A stretch of 53,514 bases of DNA, from positions 1-53,514 of the forward strand of contig JAGPCK010000015.1 in assembly GCA_018058135.1 (NCBI GenBank), written 5' to 3'. The DNA is from Bacteroidia bacterium (GTDB taxonomy: Bacteria; Bacteroidota; Bacteroidia; UKL13-3). Position 1 is the stretch's first letter; each line of letters begins with the position of its first letter. The notes under the pieces are model-generated. The model was given only the letters and a program-made list of their open reading frames with translations, was not told where the DNA came from and ran no database searches. This document shows positions 1-9,879 of the stretch, piece by piece. Both the position numbers and the translations under genes were made by a program.

Positions 1-2
1 TG

Positions 3-104
3 TTGAGTAACGAGCCGGAAGATTTTGCCCGTTTGGCCGAAGAGGTAATGGGGAATAAAAAAACATCCGGAACTGCTGATGAAGAGAGGGGGGCGAATGA
101 CTGA
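3..104 (+). CDS. mraZ: MraZ, C-terminal end only
   Basis: Only the last 33 codons lie in the window; the gene enters from the left edge. The visible residues include EPEDFARLAEEVMG, which resembles the C-terminal tail of MraZ, the conserved DNA-binding regulator that opens dcw clusters. The stop codon TGA overlaps the preferred rsmH start by the usual few bases, which suits the first gene of the cluster. The identification rests mainly on position and on the short acidic tail, so it is probable rather than certain. MraZ proteins bind upstream repeats and control the cluster, but the control region lies outside this window. Confidence 0.75.
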   Translation: MSNEPEDFARLAEEVMGNKKTSGTADEERGAND

Positions 105-999
105 GTACCACGTTCCGGTACTGCTCCAAGAGTGTATACAAGGGCTGCAAATAAACCCTGAAGGAATTTATGTCGATGTAACTTTTGGCGGAGGAGGCCA
201 CTCCCGCGCCATTCTGCAACAACTTACCACCGGAAAATTATATGCATTTGATCAGGATGCTGATGCAACAGATAATGTACCTGATGACAGTCGCTTTGAA
301 TTAATTGAGAGCAACTTTGGACACCTGCGCAATCAGTTGCGTTTTCACAAAGCTATACCAATTGATGGTTTGCTGGCTGATTTAGGAGTGTCATCGCATC
401 AATTTGATGAGGGCAGCAGAGGTTTCTCTTTCCGTTTTGATGAAGCTGAACTGGATATGCGCATGGATCAGTCGCAAGATCTCACTGCTCAACTTGTAAT
501 TAATGATTACACCGAAGCACAACTGGCCGATGTGTTCTACCTCTATGGTGAACTCACCAATTCTCGTAAACTGGCACATGCCATTATAGTAAGAAGAGCC
601 GTTTCGCACATTCGTACTGTGGGAGAGTTGAAGCAAACCCTTTTCCCCTTTGCACCCAAATTTAAGGACTACAAATTTTTCGCTCAGGTTTTTCAAGCCT
701 TGCGTATAGAAGTAAATCAGGAAATGAAAGCCCTGCGTGAGTTGCTGGAACAAAGTGCTGAGGTCATAAAACAAGGCGGTCGATTGGTAGTGATTTCCTA
801 TCACTCACTGGAAGACAAGCTGGTGAAAAATTTCATGAACAACGGAAAACTGGAGGGCGAAGTGGAGAAAGATTTTTTCGGTAATCAGATAAAACCGTTT
901 AAGCCATTAACACGCAAATCCATTGTGCCCGATGAGGCAGAGATGGAGCGCAACCCCCGATCAAGAAGTGCACGCTTACGTATAGCAGAAAGAATATGA
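97..999 (+). CDS. rsmH: 16S rRNA m4C1402 methyltransferase RsmH
   Basis: RsmH (MraW) N4-methylates C1402 of 16S rRNA using S-adenosylmethionine. The protein starts MTEYHVPVLL, the typical family N-terminus. The SAM-binding glycine loop is visible (TFGGGGHSRAIL), followed by LADLGVSSHQFD, GFSFR and a C-terminal VISYHSLEDKLVK motif; the length of 300 residues is normal. An in-frame ATG at 79 would add six residues (KRGGR), but the ATG at 97 is preferred because it follows a GAGGGGGG purine run, overlaps the mraZ stop and gives the conserved N-terminus. The stop overlaps the ftsL start (ATGA), which implies translational coupling inside the dcw operon. Confidence 0.97.
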   Translation: MTEYHVPVLLQECIQGLQINPEGIYVDVTFGGGGHSRAILQQLTTGKLYAFDQDADATDNVPDDSRFELIESNFGHLRNQLRFHKAIPIDGLLADLGVSSHQFDEGSRGFSFRFDEAELDMRMDQSQDLTAQLVINDYTEAQLADVFYLYGELTNSRKLAHAIIVRRAVSHIRTVGELKQTLFPFAPKFKDYKFFAQVFQALRIEVNQEMKALRELLEQSAEVIKQGGRLVVISYHSLEDKLVKNFMNNGKLEGEVEKDFFGNQIKPFKPLTRKSIVPDEAEMERNPRSRSARLRIAERI

Positions 1000-1382
1000 A
1001 CCAACTGATAGACGAAATAGAAGAGCGGAAGAAAAAGGAACAGCCTGAGGTGAAAAAATCCACTACGGGTAAGCAGATGGCACAGGTTGCTGATTTCGAT
1101 TTCTTCATTACCCGCGAGAACATGCAGAAGGCATTTCCCTTTTTTATGTTTTTGGCAGGCATCGCTATTTTTTATATCGCCAATACGCATTACGCAGAAA
1201 AAACGATTCGTCAGTCTGACAAACTCACTAAAGAAATTAAAGAGCTGCGCTCGGAATACATCACCATCAAATCAGATCTGATGTTTCGAAGTAAACAAAG
1301 TGAAGTAGCCCAGCGACTCTTACAAAAAGAAATTAAACCGTTAACCACACCACCTAAAAAAATTGTAGTGCAGGCCGAATGA
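996..1382 (+). CDS. ftsL: FtsL-like cell division protein
   Basis: This 128-residue bitopic protein has a cytoplasmic lysine-rich N-terminus, one membrane segment at about residues 46-63, and a charged heptad-like segment after it (EKTIRQSDKLTKEIKELRSE). That is the topology of FtsL, the small scaffold that bridges FtsQ/FtsB and FtsI in the divisome. Sequence identity to proteobacterial FtsL is low, as expected for Bacteroidota. Its place between rsmH and ftsI, overlapping both by four bases (ATGA), is the classical ftsL position and is the main support for the name. Confidence 0.85.
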   Translation: MNQLIDEIEERKKKEQPEVKKSTTGKQMAQVADFDFFITRENMQKAFPFFMFLAGIAIFYIANTHYAEKTIRQSDKLTKEIKELRSEYITIKSDLMFRSKQSEVAQRLLQKEIKPLTTPPKKIVVQAE

Positions 1383-3487
1383 ACATTAAGAAAGACATAT
1401 TATGGCGCTCGTACCTCACTTTTGTGTGTATCGCACTTTTTGCGGTGGTGATAGTGGTGTACATGTTCAAGCTACAATTTGTAGAAGGACATAAGTGGCG
1501 TCAACTTGCCGATAGCCTCAGTACCGACTACCAAACCATAGAAGCAGTAAGAGGAAATATATATGCCTGTGACGGAAGCTTGCTGGCTACTTCTATACCT
1601 ATATATGATATACGTTTTGATACCCGCGCCAGTGCATTAACCAATGAAGTATTCAGTGGGGGAGTAGATTCTCTTGCACTTATGCTGTCTCTTACCTTCA
1701 AAGATAAATCAGCACGTGATTACAAACGAACATTAGTGAATGCACGTAAAAGAGGAGAGCGGTATTTCTTATTAAAACGTAAGGTGACTTATGTGCAGAT
1801 GAAAGCTATGAAATCATGGCCCTTGTTCCGTTACGGAAAATACAAGGGTGGTTTTGTAGCTACGGAACGTACCCGTAGACAAAAGCCATTTCAACTGCTG
1901 GCTGAACGAACCATTGGTTACAACGTAGAAGGTGTTGCCCCCGTTGGATTGGAAGGTTCTTTTAATGATGTGCTTTCCGGCAATAGCGGTAAACGTTTGA
2001 TGCAAAAAGTGAGTGGTGGTGTATGGGTACCTATCAATGATGAAAATGAAATTGAACCTGAAAACGGCAAAGACATTATCAGCACAATTGATGTCAACAT
2101 TCAGGATGTAGCAGAAGAGGCGTTATACAATACACTGGTATCTAACAATGCCCAATACGGTACAGCTGTATTGATGGAAGTTGCTACGGGAGAAATAAAA
2201 GCCATTGCCAACCTCACCAAAGTGAGTGACGGTGTTTACCAGGAAAAATACAACTATGCTATTGGTTTAAGTGCTGAGCCGGGTTCAACCATGAAACTGG
2301 CTTCCATGATTGCTTTGCTCGAAGATGGATATGTAAAACCAACAGATTCCGTTGATACGGAAGGCGGACAAAAAAGGTATTTCGATCGCATGATGAAGGA
2401 TGCCGAAGAAGGTGGTCACGGAAGAGTGAGTGTACAGCACGCCTTTGAGGTATCGTCTAACGTGGGCATTTCGAAAATGGTTTACAGTAACTACTCGAAA
2501 CAAGCGCAAAAATTTATTGATCACTTAAAGAAGTTGCACCTCAATGAGCAGTTGGGTTTGCAGGTAACAGGTGAAGGTAAACCTCATATTAAAAATCCCA
2601 GTGATAAGGATTGGTACGGCACCACATTGCCGTGGACATCCATTGGGTATGAGGCACACATTACCCCTTTGCAAATGCTCACCTTATACAATGCTGTTGC
2701 CAATAATGGTGTAATGGTAAAACCGCTTTTAGTCAGAGAAATTCAGCAAACCGGTCGTACTATTAAAAAATACGAGACAGAAATTATTGACGAAAAAATA
2801 TGCAGTGAAAGCACACTGAAGGCAGTTCGTGCCATGATGGAAGGTGTAGTGGAACGCGGCACAGCAAAAAACCTGAAGAACCCCTATTATACTGTAGCCG
2901 GTAAAACGGGTACTGCCCAGATTGCCGATGCCAAACGCGGATACAGTAAAGTCTATCAGGCAACTTTCTGCGGGTATTTTCCGGCTGATAAACCACGCTA
3001 CACCTGCATAGTTATAGTGAACTCGCCTTCTAACGGAATCTACTACGGCTCTCTGGTGGCAGGCCCCGTGTTCAAAGCCATAGCTGATCAGGTGTATTCA
3101 GGTAGTATCAACATGCATCCGGGTATGGAGGCAGAAGTAACTGAATTTGCAGACATCATTCCGGCAACTAAAGCAGGCAGTGCACAAGACCTGAAACTGG
3201 TCCTTAATAAACTTTCTATAAGTAATGTACTCACCGGTGCAGAAGAGGATGAAGCCGAATTTGTATCTCCACTTCGCAAAGACAAATCACTGGAGTTAAA
3301 GAAGCAAAAGATAACAAATAATCTCGTACCCAATGTATCGGGCATGGGATTAAAGGACGCTATATACCTGTTGGAAAATGCCGGATTACGTGTGCAATGT
3401 AAAGGTGCCGGAAAAGTAAAATACCAATCACAGGTACCAGGCGCAAGAATAATGAAAGGTTCAACCATAGTAATTGAATTAAGCTGA
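1379..3487 (+). CDS. ftsI: Division-specific penicillin-binding protein (FtsI/PBP3 type) with PASTA domain
   Basis: This is the septal peptidoglycan transpeptidase of 702 residues. A short cytoplasmic N-terminus is followed by one membrane anchor (about residues 13-33), a PBP dimerisation domain and a transpeptidase domain. All three active-site motifs are present: S-T-M-K near residue 303 (acyl-enzyme serine), S-S-N near 359 and K-T-G near 509. The last 60 residues, from VPNVSGMGLKDA, form one PASTA domain, common in Bacteroidota and Gram-positive division PBPs but absent from E. coli FtsI. It overlaps ftsL by four bases and murE by one. Confidence 0.96.
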   Translation: MNIKKDILWRSYLTFVCIALFAVVIVVYMFKLQFVEGHKWRQLADSLSTDYQTIEAVRGNIYACDGSLLATSIPIYDIRFDTRASALTNEVFSGGVDSLALMLSLTFKDKSARDYKRTLVNARKRGERYFLLKRKVTYVQMKAMKSWPLFRYGKYKGGFVATERTRRQKPFQLLAERTIGYNVEGVAPVGLEGSFNDVLSGNSGKRLMQKVSGGVWVPINDENEIEPENGKDIISTIDVNIQDVAEEALYNTLVSNNAQYGTAVLMEVATGEIKAIANLTKVSDGVYQEKYNYAIGLSAEPGSTMKLASMIALLEDGYVKPTDSVDTEGGQKRYFDRMMKDAEEGGHGRVSVQHAFEVSSNVGISKMVYSNYSKQAQKFIDHLKKLHLNEQLGLQVTGEGKPHIKNPSDKDWYGTTLPWTSIGYEAHITPLQMLTLYNAVANNGVMVKPLLVREIQQTGRTIKKYETEIIDEKICSESTLKAVRAMMEGVVERGTAKNLKNPYYTVAGKTGTAQIADAKRGYSKVYQATFCGYFPADKPRYTCIVIVNSPSNGIYYGSLVAGPVFKAIADQVYSGSINMHPGMEAEVTEFADIIPATKAGSAQDLKLVLNKLSISNVLTGAEEDEAEFVSPLRKDKSLELKKQKITNNLVPNVSGMGLKDAIYLLENAGLRVQCKGAGKVKYQSQVPGARIMKGSTIVIELS

Positions 3488-4950
3488 TGTTGGATTTGAA
3501 AACACTTTTGAAAAATGTAGAAGTGCTTCAGGTAGCCGGAGAGCTGGATATTGATGTGCAGTCCATTTGTTTTGATTCACGCAAAGCAGCTCCTTACGCC
3601 CTGTTTATTGCTGTGAGAGGAACTCAGGCTGACGGACATCAGTTTATAGGTGATGTGATTGAAAAGGGTGTGTGTGCTATTGTATGTGAAGAGCTGCCGC
3701 AGGCACTGGTGGAAGACATTACTTACGTTAAGGTAAAAGATACCTCTGCAGCATTGGCATTAATGGCATCCAAGTTTTACGGAGAACCATCAAAAGAGCT
3801 GGAGCTGGTTGCGGTTACAGGCACTAACGGAAAAACTTCTGTAGCTACTTTACTCTATAAATTGTTCAGAGAATTTGGTCATAACGTTGGCTTATTGTCA
3901 ACGGTAAATAATGTAATTAATGATGAAATTATTCCATCTACACATACCACCCCTGATGCATTAGCCATTAATGAACTGTTAGCTAAAATGGTGGATGCCG
4001 GATGCTCGTATTGCTTTATGGAAGCCAGTTCACATGCCATTCATCAAAACCGCATTAAAGGATTGGAATTTGCCGGAGTGGTATTCACCAACCTTACACA
4101 TGACCACTTAGACTACCACAAAACATTCGACAATTACCTCAAAGCAAAAAAACAGTTGTTTGATGAGGTAAACGATACCGCTTTTGCTTTAACCAATAAA
4201 GATGATAAAAACGGTGCGGTGATGTTGCAGAACACATCAGCCACACGTTACTCCTACAGTCTGCAGTCCATGAGCGACTTTAAAGGCAAAATACTGGAAG
4301 CCGATTTTTCAGGTATGTTGCTCGATATTGATGGAGAACAAGCCTGGTTTAAAGTGGTAGGTAATTTTAATGCTTACAACTTACTGGCTGTGTATGGTGC
4401 AGCATTTTTACTGGGCAAAGACAAACATGAAATCATTACCCACCTCAGTAAACTTACCTCGGCCAAAGGGCGCTTTGATACGGTGTATTCAGAAAACAGA
4501 ATTACCGGAATAGTGGATTATGCCCATACCCCCGATGCATTAAAAAATGTATTGGAAACCATTAAGGAAATACGCACAGGAAACGAACAGGTTATAACCG
4601 TTGTAGGTTGTGGTGGCAACAGAGATGCAGCCAAGCGTCCTGTAATGGCAGAGATAGCCTGCGAACTAAGTGATAAAATTATCCTTACGTCTGATAATCC
4701 GCGGTATGAAAATCCGGAGGCTATACTGGATGAAATGCAAAAAGGAATTTCACCGGTGCATTTCAAAAAAGTGTTGCGCATCAGTGACAGGAAAGAAGCC
4801 ATTAAAACTGCGGTGAGTTTAAGCAGTAAGGGCGACATTATTCTGGTAGCCGGCAAAGGGCATGAAACCTATCAGGAGATACAGGGCGTAAAACACCCTT
4901 TTGACGATAAAGAAATTCTTCAGCAAACATTTCAACTATTTAATAAATAA
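3487..4950 (+). CDS. murE: UDP-N-acetylmuramoyl-tripeptide synthetase MurE, meso-DAP type
   Basis: MurE adds the third amino acid to UDP-MurNAc-dipeptide with ATP in the cytoplasm. The Mur-ligase P-loop T-G-T-N-G-K-T-S lies at residues 111-118, and the central domain HxxxN-type segment and C-terminal ligase domain are intact over 487 residues. The substrate-specificity motif D-N-P-R is visible at about residues 403-406; in characterised MurE enzymes this motif goes with meso-diaminopimelate rather than lysine. The start codon overlaps the ftsI stop (TGATG). murF does not follow, as it does in proteobacteria; it sits at 18813 instead. Confidence 0.97.
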   Translation: MLDLKTLLKNVEVLQVAGELDIDVQSICFDSRKAAPYALFIAVRGTQADGHQFIGDVIEKGVCAIVCEELPQALVEDITYVKVKDTSAALALMASKFYGEPSKELELVAVTGTNGKTSVATLLYKLFREFGHNVGLLSTVNNVINDEIIPSTHTTPDALAINELLAKMVDAGCSYCFMEASSHAIHQNRIKGLEFAGVVFTNLTHDHLDYHKTFDNYLKAKKQLFDEVNDTAFALTNKDDKNGAVMLQNTSATRYSYSLQSMSDFKGKILEADFSGMLLDIDGEQAWFKVVGNFNAYNLLAVYGAAFLLGKDKHEIITHLSKLTSAKGRFDTVYSENRITGIVDYAHTPDALKNVLETIKEIRTGNEQVITVVGCGGNRDAAKRPVMAEIACELSDKIILTSDNPRYENPEAILDEMQKGISPVHFKKVLRISDRKEAIKTAVSLSSKGDIILVAGKGHETYQEIQGVKHPFDDKEILQQTFQLFNK

Positions 4951-4953
4951 AGC

Positions 4954-6210
4954 ATGCTGTATTATTTATTCGAATACTTAGATAAAAATTTTGACTTAGC
5001 CGGTACAGGTGCTTTTAAGTACATCTCTACCCGTGCAGCACTTTCCATTATTTTGTCGCTAACCATTTCCATGCTGTTTGGTAAAAGGTTAATTGAGGCT
5101 TTGCGCAAATTGCAAGTGGCCGAAACCGTTCGTAACCTGGGGCTGGAAGGCGAGAAACAAAAACAAGGCACTCCTACTATGGGTGGTTTGATTATTCTCG
5201 CAGCTATTCTTATTCCTACGTTGCTGTTTGCCCGCATCAACAATGTATACATTCTGCTGATTGTTATTTCTACTATCTGGCTGGGCTTAGTTGGGTTTCT
5301 GGATGATTACATCAAAGTATTTAAAAAGAACAAAGAAGGTTTAGCCGGTCGTTTTAAAATACTTGGACAAATTGGTTTGGGCATTATTGTAGGCACTGTA
5401 TTGTATTTTAATGACAATGTAAAAACACGTGATATTTACAAAGCGGAGGAAGTAACTCCGGAGTTTGTTCAGGCGAACAATTTACAGCCTCAAACCATCG
5501 ACAACCAACAGGTATGGATAAAGGAAGAGAAAGCCACCAATACCACTATTCCTTTCTTTAAATCAACGGAATTTGATTATGCGAATCTCCTCAGTTTTAT
5601 GGGGGATGATTATAAAAAATACAACTACATCATTTTTGTGCTGGTAGTAATATTCATTATCACTGCAGTATCCAACGGAGCCAACATCACTGACGGAATT
5701 GACGGATTGGCAGCGGGAACTTCAGCCATTATCGGTACCACACTTGGCATATTCGCGTATGTGTCGGGCAACTTGGTGTTCTCGAAATACCTTGGCATTA
5801 TGTACATCCCGCACTTAGGTGAGATGGTAATTTTTGCCGGAGCCTTTGTAGGAGCCTGTGTAGGTTTCTTGTGGTACAACGCTTATCCGGCACAGGTATT
5901 TATGGGAGATACCGGCAGCCTGGCTTTGGGCGGCATTATCGCTTCGTTCTCCATCATGGTGCGCAAAGAATTGTTGATTCCCATTTTGTGCGGCATTTTT
6001 CTCGTAGAGAATTTGTCGGTGATGATTCAGGTTTCGTATTTCAAATACACCAAGAAAAAATACGGTGAAGGCAGACGCATTTTTAAAATGTCACCGCTGC
6101 ACCACCACTACCAGAAAGAAGGATACCACGAGTCCAAAATTGTTTCCCGCTTTTGGATTATCGGAATCATGCTCGCTATCGTTACCATCTTAACCCTTAA
6201 GATAAGATAA
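4954..6210 (+). CDS. mraY: Phospho-N-acetylmuramoyl-pentapeptide transferase MraY
   Basis: MraY transfers phospho-MurNAc-pentapeptide to undecaprenyl phosphate, making lipid I at the inner membrane. Multiple membrane segments are evident, with the family signatures [23 protein letters not shown] and HHHYQKEGY. The protein is 418 residues, longer than the roughly 360 of E. coli MraY. The extra length is mostly a hydrophilic insert at about residues 155-210 between membrane segments, before the [11 protein letters not shown] motif; such an insert is usual in Bacteroidota. It lies three bases after murE and three before murD, clearly in the same operon. Confidence 0.97.
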   Translation: MLYYLFEYLDKNFDLAGTGAFKYISTRAALSIILSLTISMLFGKRLIEALRKLQVAETVRNLGLEGEKQKQGTPTMGGLIILAAILIPTLLFARINNVYILLIVISTIWLGLVGFLDDYIKVFKKNKEGLAGRFKILGQIGLGIIVGTVLYFNDNVKTRDIYKAEEVTPEFVQANNLQPQTIDNQQVWIKEEKATNTTIPFFKSTEFDYANLLSFMGDDYKKYNYIIFVLVVIFIITAVSNGANITDGIDGLAAGTSAIIGTTLGIFAYVSGNLVFSKYLGIMYIPHLGEMVIFAGAFVGACVGFLWYNAYPAQVFMGDTGSLALGGIIASFSIMVRKELLIPILCGIFLVENLSVMIQVSYFKYTKKKYGEGRRIFKMSPLHHHYQKEGYHESKIVSRFWIIGIMLAIVTILTLKIR

Positions 6211-6213
6211 ACC

Positions 6214-7563
6214 GTGTCAAAGAAACTTGTCATTTTAGGCTCAGGCGAAAGCGGAACAGGTGCAGCACTGCTGGCTAAGCAGCAGGGGTATGATGTGTTT
6301 GTATCCGACAAGTCTGCTATCCCGGCTAAGTACAAAGACGAGTTGCTTAAAGCAGGTGTTGATTTTGAAGAAGGTGGCCACGATGAAGCTCGCATACTGG
6401 CCGCTGATGAGATTATTAAAAGTCCGGGTATACCCGATACGGCACCACTCATTCAGCAACTGATAAAAAAAGGTACTCCGGTAATTTCTGAAATTGAATT
6501 TGCCGCGCTTTACACAGATGCTTACATCATTGCCGTTACAGGCACTAACGGTAAAACTACTACTACCTCACTTATTTATCACCTGCTCAAAAAAGCCGGA
6601 TTAAATGTAGCCTGTGGTGGCAATATAGGTACCAGCTTTGCGCGTTTGGTGGCACACGGAACCTATGACTACTTTGTTCTCGAGATCAGCAGTTTTCAGT
6701 TGGATAATATGTACCGCTTTAAAGCCAACATCGCTGTGCTCACCAACATTACTCCTGATCATCTGGATCGTTACGATTACCAATTGCAAAACTACGTGAA
6801 CTCCAAGTTCCGCATTCTGCAAAATCAAACCGCTGAAGATTTCTTCATCTACTGTGCAGATGATGAAGTGTCAGTAAATAATTTAAAGAACATCACTGTG
6901 GCTGCCCGTATGCTTCCTTTCTCTATTCAAAACGAGTTGAGTGAAGGAGCCTGGGAAAAAGACAAAGCCATGGTGGTATCCACTTCTTCTGTTCATTCAT
7001 CAAACCCATTCCATATGTATTTAAACGAGTTAGCTTTAAAAGGTAAGCACAACACTTACAACTCCATGGCTGCGGCTATCGTAGGTCAGGTGCTTTCCAT
7101 CCGCAAGGAAGTAATCCGCGAGAGTCTTACCGACTTCGAAAATGTTGAACACCGCCTGGAGCATGTAGCTACTGTGCAGGGCATCGACTTTATCAATGAC
7201 TCTAAAGCAACCAACGTAAACTCTGCGTGGTATGCCTTAGAAAGCATGGAAAAGCCCGTTATCTGGATTGCCGGTGGAGTTGACAAAGGCAACGATTACG
7301 AAATGCTGAAACCTTTGATTAAAGAAAAGGTGCGCATGATTGTGTGCTTAGGTATCGACAACCGTAAAATTCACGAAGCGTTTCAACGTGACGTGGAAAT
7401 GATTGTGAACACCACTTCGGCTAAAGAGGCTGTTCACGTGGCTTACAAACTGGCTAAGCGCGAAGAGGCTGTATTGCTTTCACCGGCTTGTGCGAGTTTT
7501 GATTTATTTGAGAACTACGAAGATCGTGGTCGTCAGTTTAAAAAAGCAGTACGCGAATTGTAA
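6214..7563 (+). CDS. murD: UDP-N-acetylmuramoylalanine--D-glutamate ligase MurD
   Basis: MurD adds D-glutamate to UDP-MurNAc-L-Ala in the cytoplasm. The N-terminal nucleotide-binding fold (VILGSGESGTGAALLA), the Mur-ligase P-loop G-T-N-G-K-T-T-T and the C-terminal DSKATNVNSAWYAL and LSPACASFDLFENYEDRG motifs are all present over 449 residues, a normal length. The start is GTG at 6214, three bases after mraY; the reading frame and the conserved N-terminus fix this choice. Confidence 0.97.
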   Translation: MSKKLVILGSGESGTGAALLAKQQGYDVFVSDKSAIPAKYKDELLKAGVDFEEGGHDEARILAADEIIKSPGIPDTAPLIQQLIKKGTPVISEIEFAALYTDAYIIAVTGTNGKTTTTSLIYHLLKKAGLNVACGGNIGTSFARLVAHGTYDYFVLEISSFQLDNMYRFKANIAVLTNITPDHLDRYDYQLQNYVNSKFRILQNQTAEDFFIYCADDEVSVNNLKNITVAARMLPFSIQNELSEGAWEKDKAMVVSTSSVHSSNPFHMYLNELALKGKHNTYNSMAAAIVGQVLSIRKEVIRESLTDFENVEHRLEHVATVQGIDFINDSKATNVNSAWYALESMEKPVIWIAGGVDKGNDYEMLKPLIKEKVRMIVCLGIDNRKIHEAFQRDVEMIVNTTSAKEAVHVAYKLAKREEAVLLSPACASFDLFENYEDRGRQFKKAVREL

Positions 7564-7576
7564 TTGAAATGCATCC

Positions 7577-8788
7577 ATGAATTGGCTCTTATCACGTACT
7601 AAAGGAGACTTTGTTATTTGGGGAATTGTATTCACCCTGTCGCTTTTCGGAGTGCTGGCGGTGTACAGTTCAACAGGTACTTTGGCCTACAAGCGGTATT
7701 CCGGTAATACGGAGTTGTTGCTGGCCAAGCACATGTTTTTGTTGCTTATGGGTATAGGCTTTATGTACCTGGCACACCGTGTAGATTACCGCTATTATTA
7801 CGGTATTGCACGCGTGTTGCTTATTTTGTCTTTCCCTTTATTAGCCTACACGCTCTTCTTTGGTTCTGATATCAATGATGCCAAACGTTGGATCAGCATT
7901 CCCATTATCAATGCTACTTTCCAGACTTCCGACTTAGCCAAGGTGGCGCTCATCATGTATGTGGCGCGCATGCTGTCCAAGAAGCAGGAAGATATTAAAG
8001 ATTTCAAAAAGGCATTTTTGCCTATTCTATCAGCTGTAGTGGGCGTGTGTTTATTGATTGCTCCGGCAAACTTATCTACCTCACTGGTGCTTTTTTCTAC
8101 GTGTTTAATTGTGATGTTCATCGGCCGCATCAACTTCAAGTATTTACTGTTGTTGGTAGCCAGCGGAGTAGTTGGATTGGGTTTACTCATCGGCATTTTG
8201 TTTAATATACCGGATGCTACACTGGCTAAAATCGGTCGCTTTAAAACATGGAAATCACGTATTGAAACATTTACGGGAGATAAGGACGGCAACACGTATC
8301 AAAGCGATCAGGCTAAAATTGCTATTGCTACGGGTGGCCTTTTTGGCAAAGGTCCGGGCAACAGCACACAACGCAACTTTTTACCACACCCGTACTCAGA
8401 TTTTATATTCGCAGTTATAGTGGAAGAGTACGGCATGATGGGCGGTTTATTCCTCATTTGTTTGTACCTGCTGTTTCTGTGGCGCACGGTGCGTATTGTG
8501 GTGCGAAGTCCCAAAGCTTTTGGCGCCTTGCTGGCCTTTGGTTTAAGTTTAAGTTTGGTTATTCAGGCCTTCATCAACATGGCGGTAGCAGTGAATATTT
8601 TCCCGGTTACGGGTTTGCCTTTGCCGCTGGTAAGTATGGGCGGAACCTCTTTGTGGTTTACCAGCTTTGCCTTCGGAGTAATTTTGAGTGTGAGTCGTTT
8701 TATTGATACCTCAGGCGAAATGGGTGCAGGCAATACGGAAACAAATTCTGGAAACAATACAACGAACGAGGAGGTGGCGCATGCATAA
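7577..8788 (+). CDS. ftsW: Septal peptidoglycan polymerase FtsW
   Basis: FtsW is the SEDS-family glycosyltransferase that polymerises lipid II at the septum together with FtsI. The 403-residue protein has about ten membrane segments and the SEDS features GDKDGNTYQSDQAKIAIATGG, here read across two conserved loops, plus PHPYSDFIFAVIVEEYG and the late G-L-P-L-P-L-V-S-M-G-G-T-S motif. The C-terminal tail is hydrophilic and low in complexity. Its 3' end overlaps murG by eight bases, and the murG ribosome-binding sequence lies inside the ftsW coding region. Confidence 0.96.
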   Translation: MNWLLSRTKGDFVIWGIVFTLSLFGVLAVYSSTGTLAYKRYSGNTELLLAKHMFLLLMGIGFMYLAHRVDYRYYYGIARVLLILSFPLLAYTLFFGSDINDAKRWISIPIINATFQTSDLAKVALIMYVARMLSKKQEDIKDFKKAFLPILSAVVGVCLLIAPANLSTSLVLFSTCLIVMFIGRINFKYLLLLVASGVVGLGLLIGILFNIPDATLAKIGRFKTWKSRIETFTGDKDGNTYQSDQAKIAIATGGLFGKGPGNSTQRNFLPHPYSDFIFAVIVEEYGMMGGLFLICLYLLFLWRTVRIVVRSPKAFGALLAFGLSLSLVIQAFINMAVAVNIFPVTGLPLPLVSMGGTSLWFTSFAFGVILSVSRFIDTSGEMGAGNTETNSGNNTTNEEVAHA

Positions 8789-9878
8789 CCGTCCGTTAAA
8801 AATTATCATCAGCGGTGGTGGCACAGGCGGTCATATTTTTCCGGCCATTGCCATTGCTCAGGCTATACAAAAATTACATCCTGATACAGAGTTTTTATTT
8901 GTAGGTGCCAACGGCCGTATGGAAATGGAAAAAGTTCCTGCTGCCGGATATAAGATTGTGGGGCTCGACATCAGCGGACTGCAACGTCAGCTTTCAATGA
9001 AGTTGTTGTGGTGGCCCGTGCAGGTTTTGTTGGCTACCATGAAAGCTAAAAAAATAGTAAAAGAATTTAATCCTGATGCAGCCATAGGCGTGGGCGGTTA
9101 TGCCAGCGGACCTACCTTACAAGCCGCAGCAGGTTACGGTGTGCCCTCCCTCATTCATGAGCAAAACAGTTTTGCGGGCATCACCAATAAATTACTCAAA
9201 AATAAAGTGAGTCGCATTTGTGTGGCCTTTGATGGTATGGAGAAATTTTTCCCTAAGGAAAGATTAATAAAAACAGGCAATCCCATACGCAAAGAGATAT
9301 TGAACAAAGACGTAGAAAAAGCTGCTGCCTACAGCTTTTTCGGATTAGATCCGGCCAAAAAAACTATTTTAGTTATTGGCGGAAGTTTGGGCGCACGCAC
9401 CATCAACGAAAGTATTTTTGACAAGAGTGAACACCTCGAAAAAGAAGGTGTGCAGGTGTTGTGGCAAACAGGCAAGTGGTACTACAACATTGGCAAATCT
9501 GCTGAAACGGAAGCCATCAAAGTACACGAGTTTATTTACCGTATGGATTTGGCCTATGCCATAGCTGATGTGGTGATTTCACGTGCCGGTGCCATTTCCA
9601 TTGCAGAGATAGCTTACCTGCAAAAGCCGGTTATTCTGGTGCCTTCACCCAACGTGGCTGAGGATCATCAAACCAAAAATGCCGAAGCTTTGGTGAAAGA
9701 AGATGCCGCTATGCTGGTAACAGATGCCGAAGCAAAAAATAACCTGGTGTACATAGCGCTGGGCTTAATTCATGATGAAGCGAAAAAAGAACAGATGCGC
9801 AGAAATATTTTACATTTCTCTTCACCCAATGCACCGGAAGTAATAGCCAATGAAGTTTTAAAATTAATTAAGGAATAA
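8781..9878 (+). CDS. murG: Lipid II synthase MurG
   Basis: MurG adds GlcNAc to lipid I on the cytoplasmic face of the inner membrane, giving lipid II. The N-terminus KIIISGGGTGGHIFPAIAIA holds the glycine-rich lipid-carrier loop. GGYASGP, HEQNSFAGITNK, GGSLGAR and the UDP-GlcNAc-binding ISRAGAISIAEI follow, over 365 residues. The frame is open further upstream to 8703, but the ATG at 8781 is preferred: it gives the family N-terminus and is preceded by AGGAGG at 8769-8774 with ideal spacing, a rare clear Shine-Dalgarno for this phylum. Confidence 0.97.
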   Translation: MHNRPLKIIISGGGTGGHIFPAIAIAQAIQKLHPDTEFLFVGANGRMEMEKVPAAGYKIVGLDISGLQRQLSMKLLWWPVQVLLATMKAKKIVKEFNPDAAIGVGGYASGPTLQAAAGYGVPSLIHEQNSFAGITNKLLKNKVSRICVAFDGMEKFFPKERLIKTGNPIRKEILNKDVEKAAAYSFFGLDPAKKTILVIGGSLGARTINESIFDKSEHLEKEGVQVLWQTGKWYYNIGKSAETEAIKVHEFIYRMDLAYAIADVVISRAGAISIAEIAYLQKPVILVPSPNVAEDHQTKNAEALVKEDAAMLVTDAEAKNNLVYIALGLIHDEAKKEQMRRNILHFSSPNAPEVIANEVLKLIKE

Positions 9879-9879
9879 T

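Noticed and set aside
391..804. Open reading frame antisense to rsmH
   Set aside because: A shadow of the strongly supported rsmH frame with no recognisable motif; similar antisense frames across the window were discarded for the same reason.
8703..8780. Longer MurG start
   Set aside because: The extra 26 residues overlap ftsW in another frame; the ATG at 8781 has a strong AGGAGG site and gives the conserved N-terminus.
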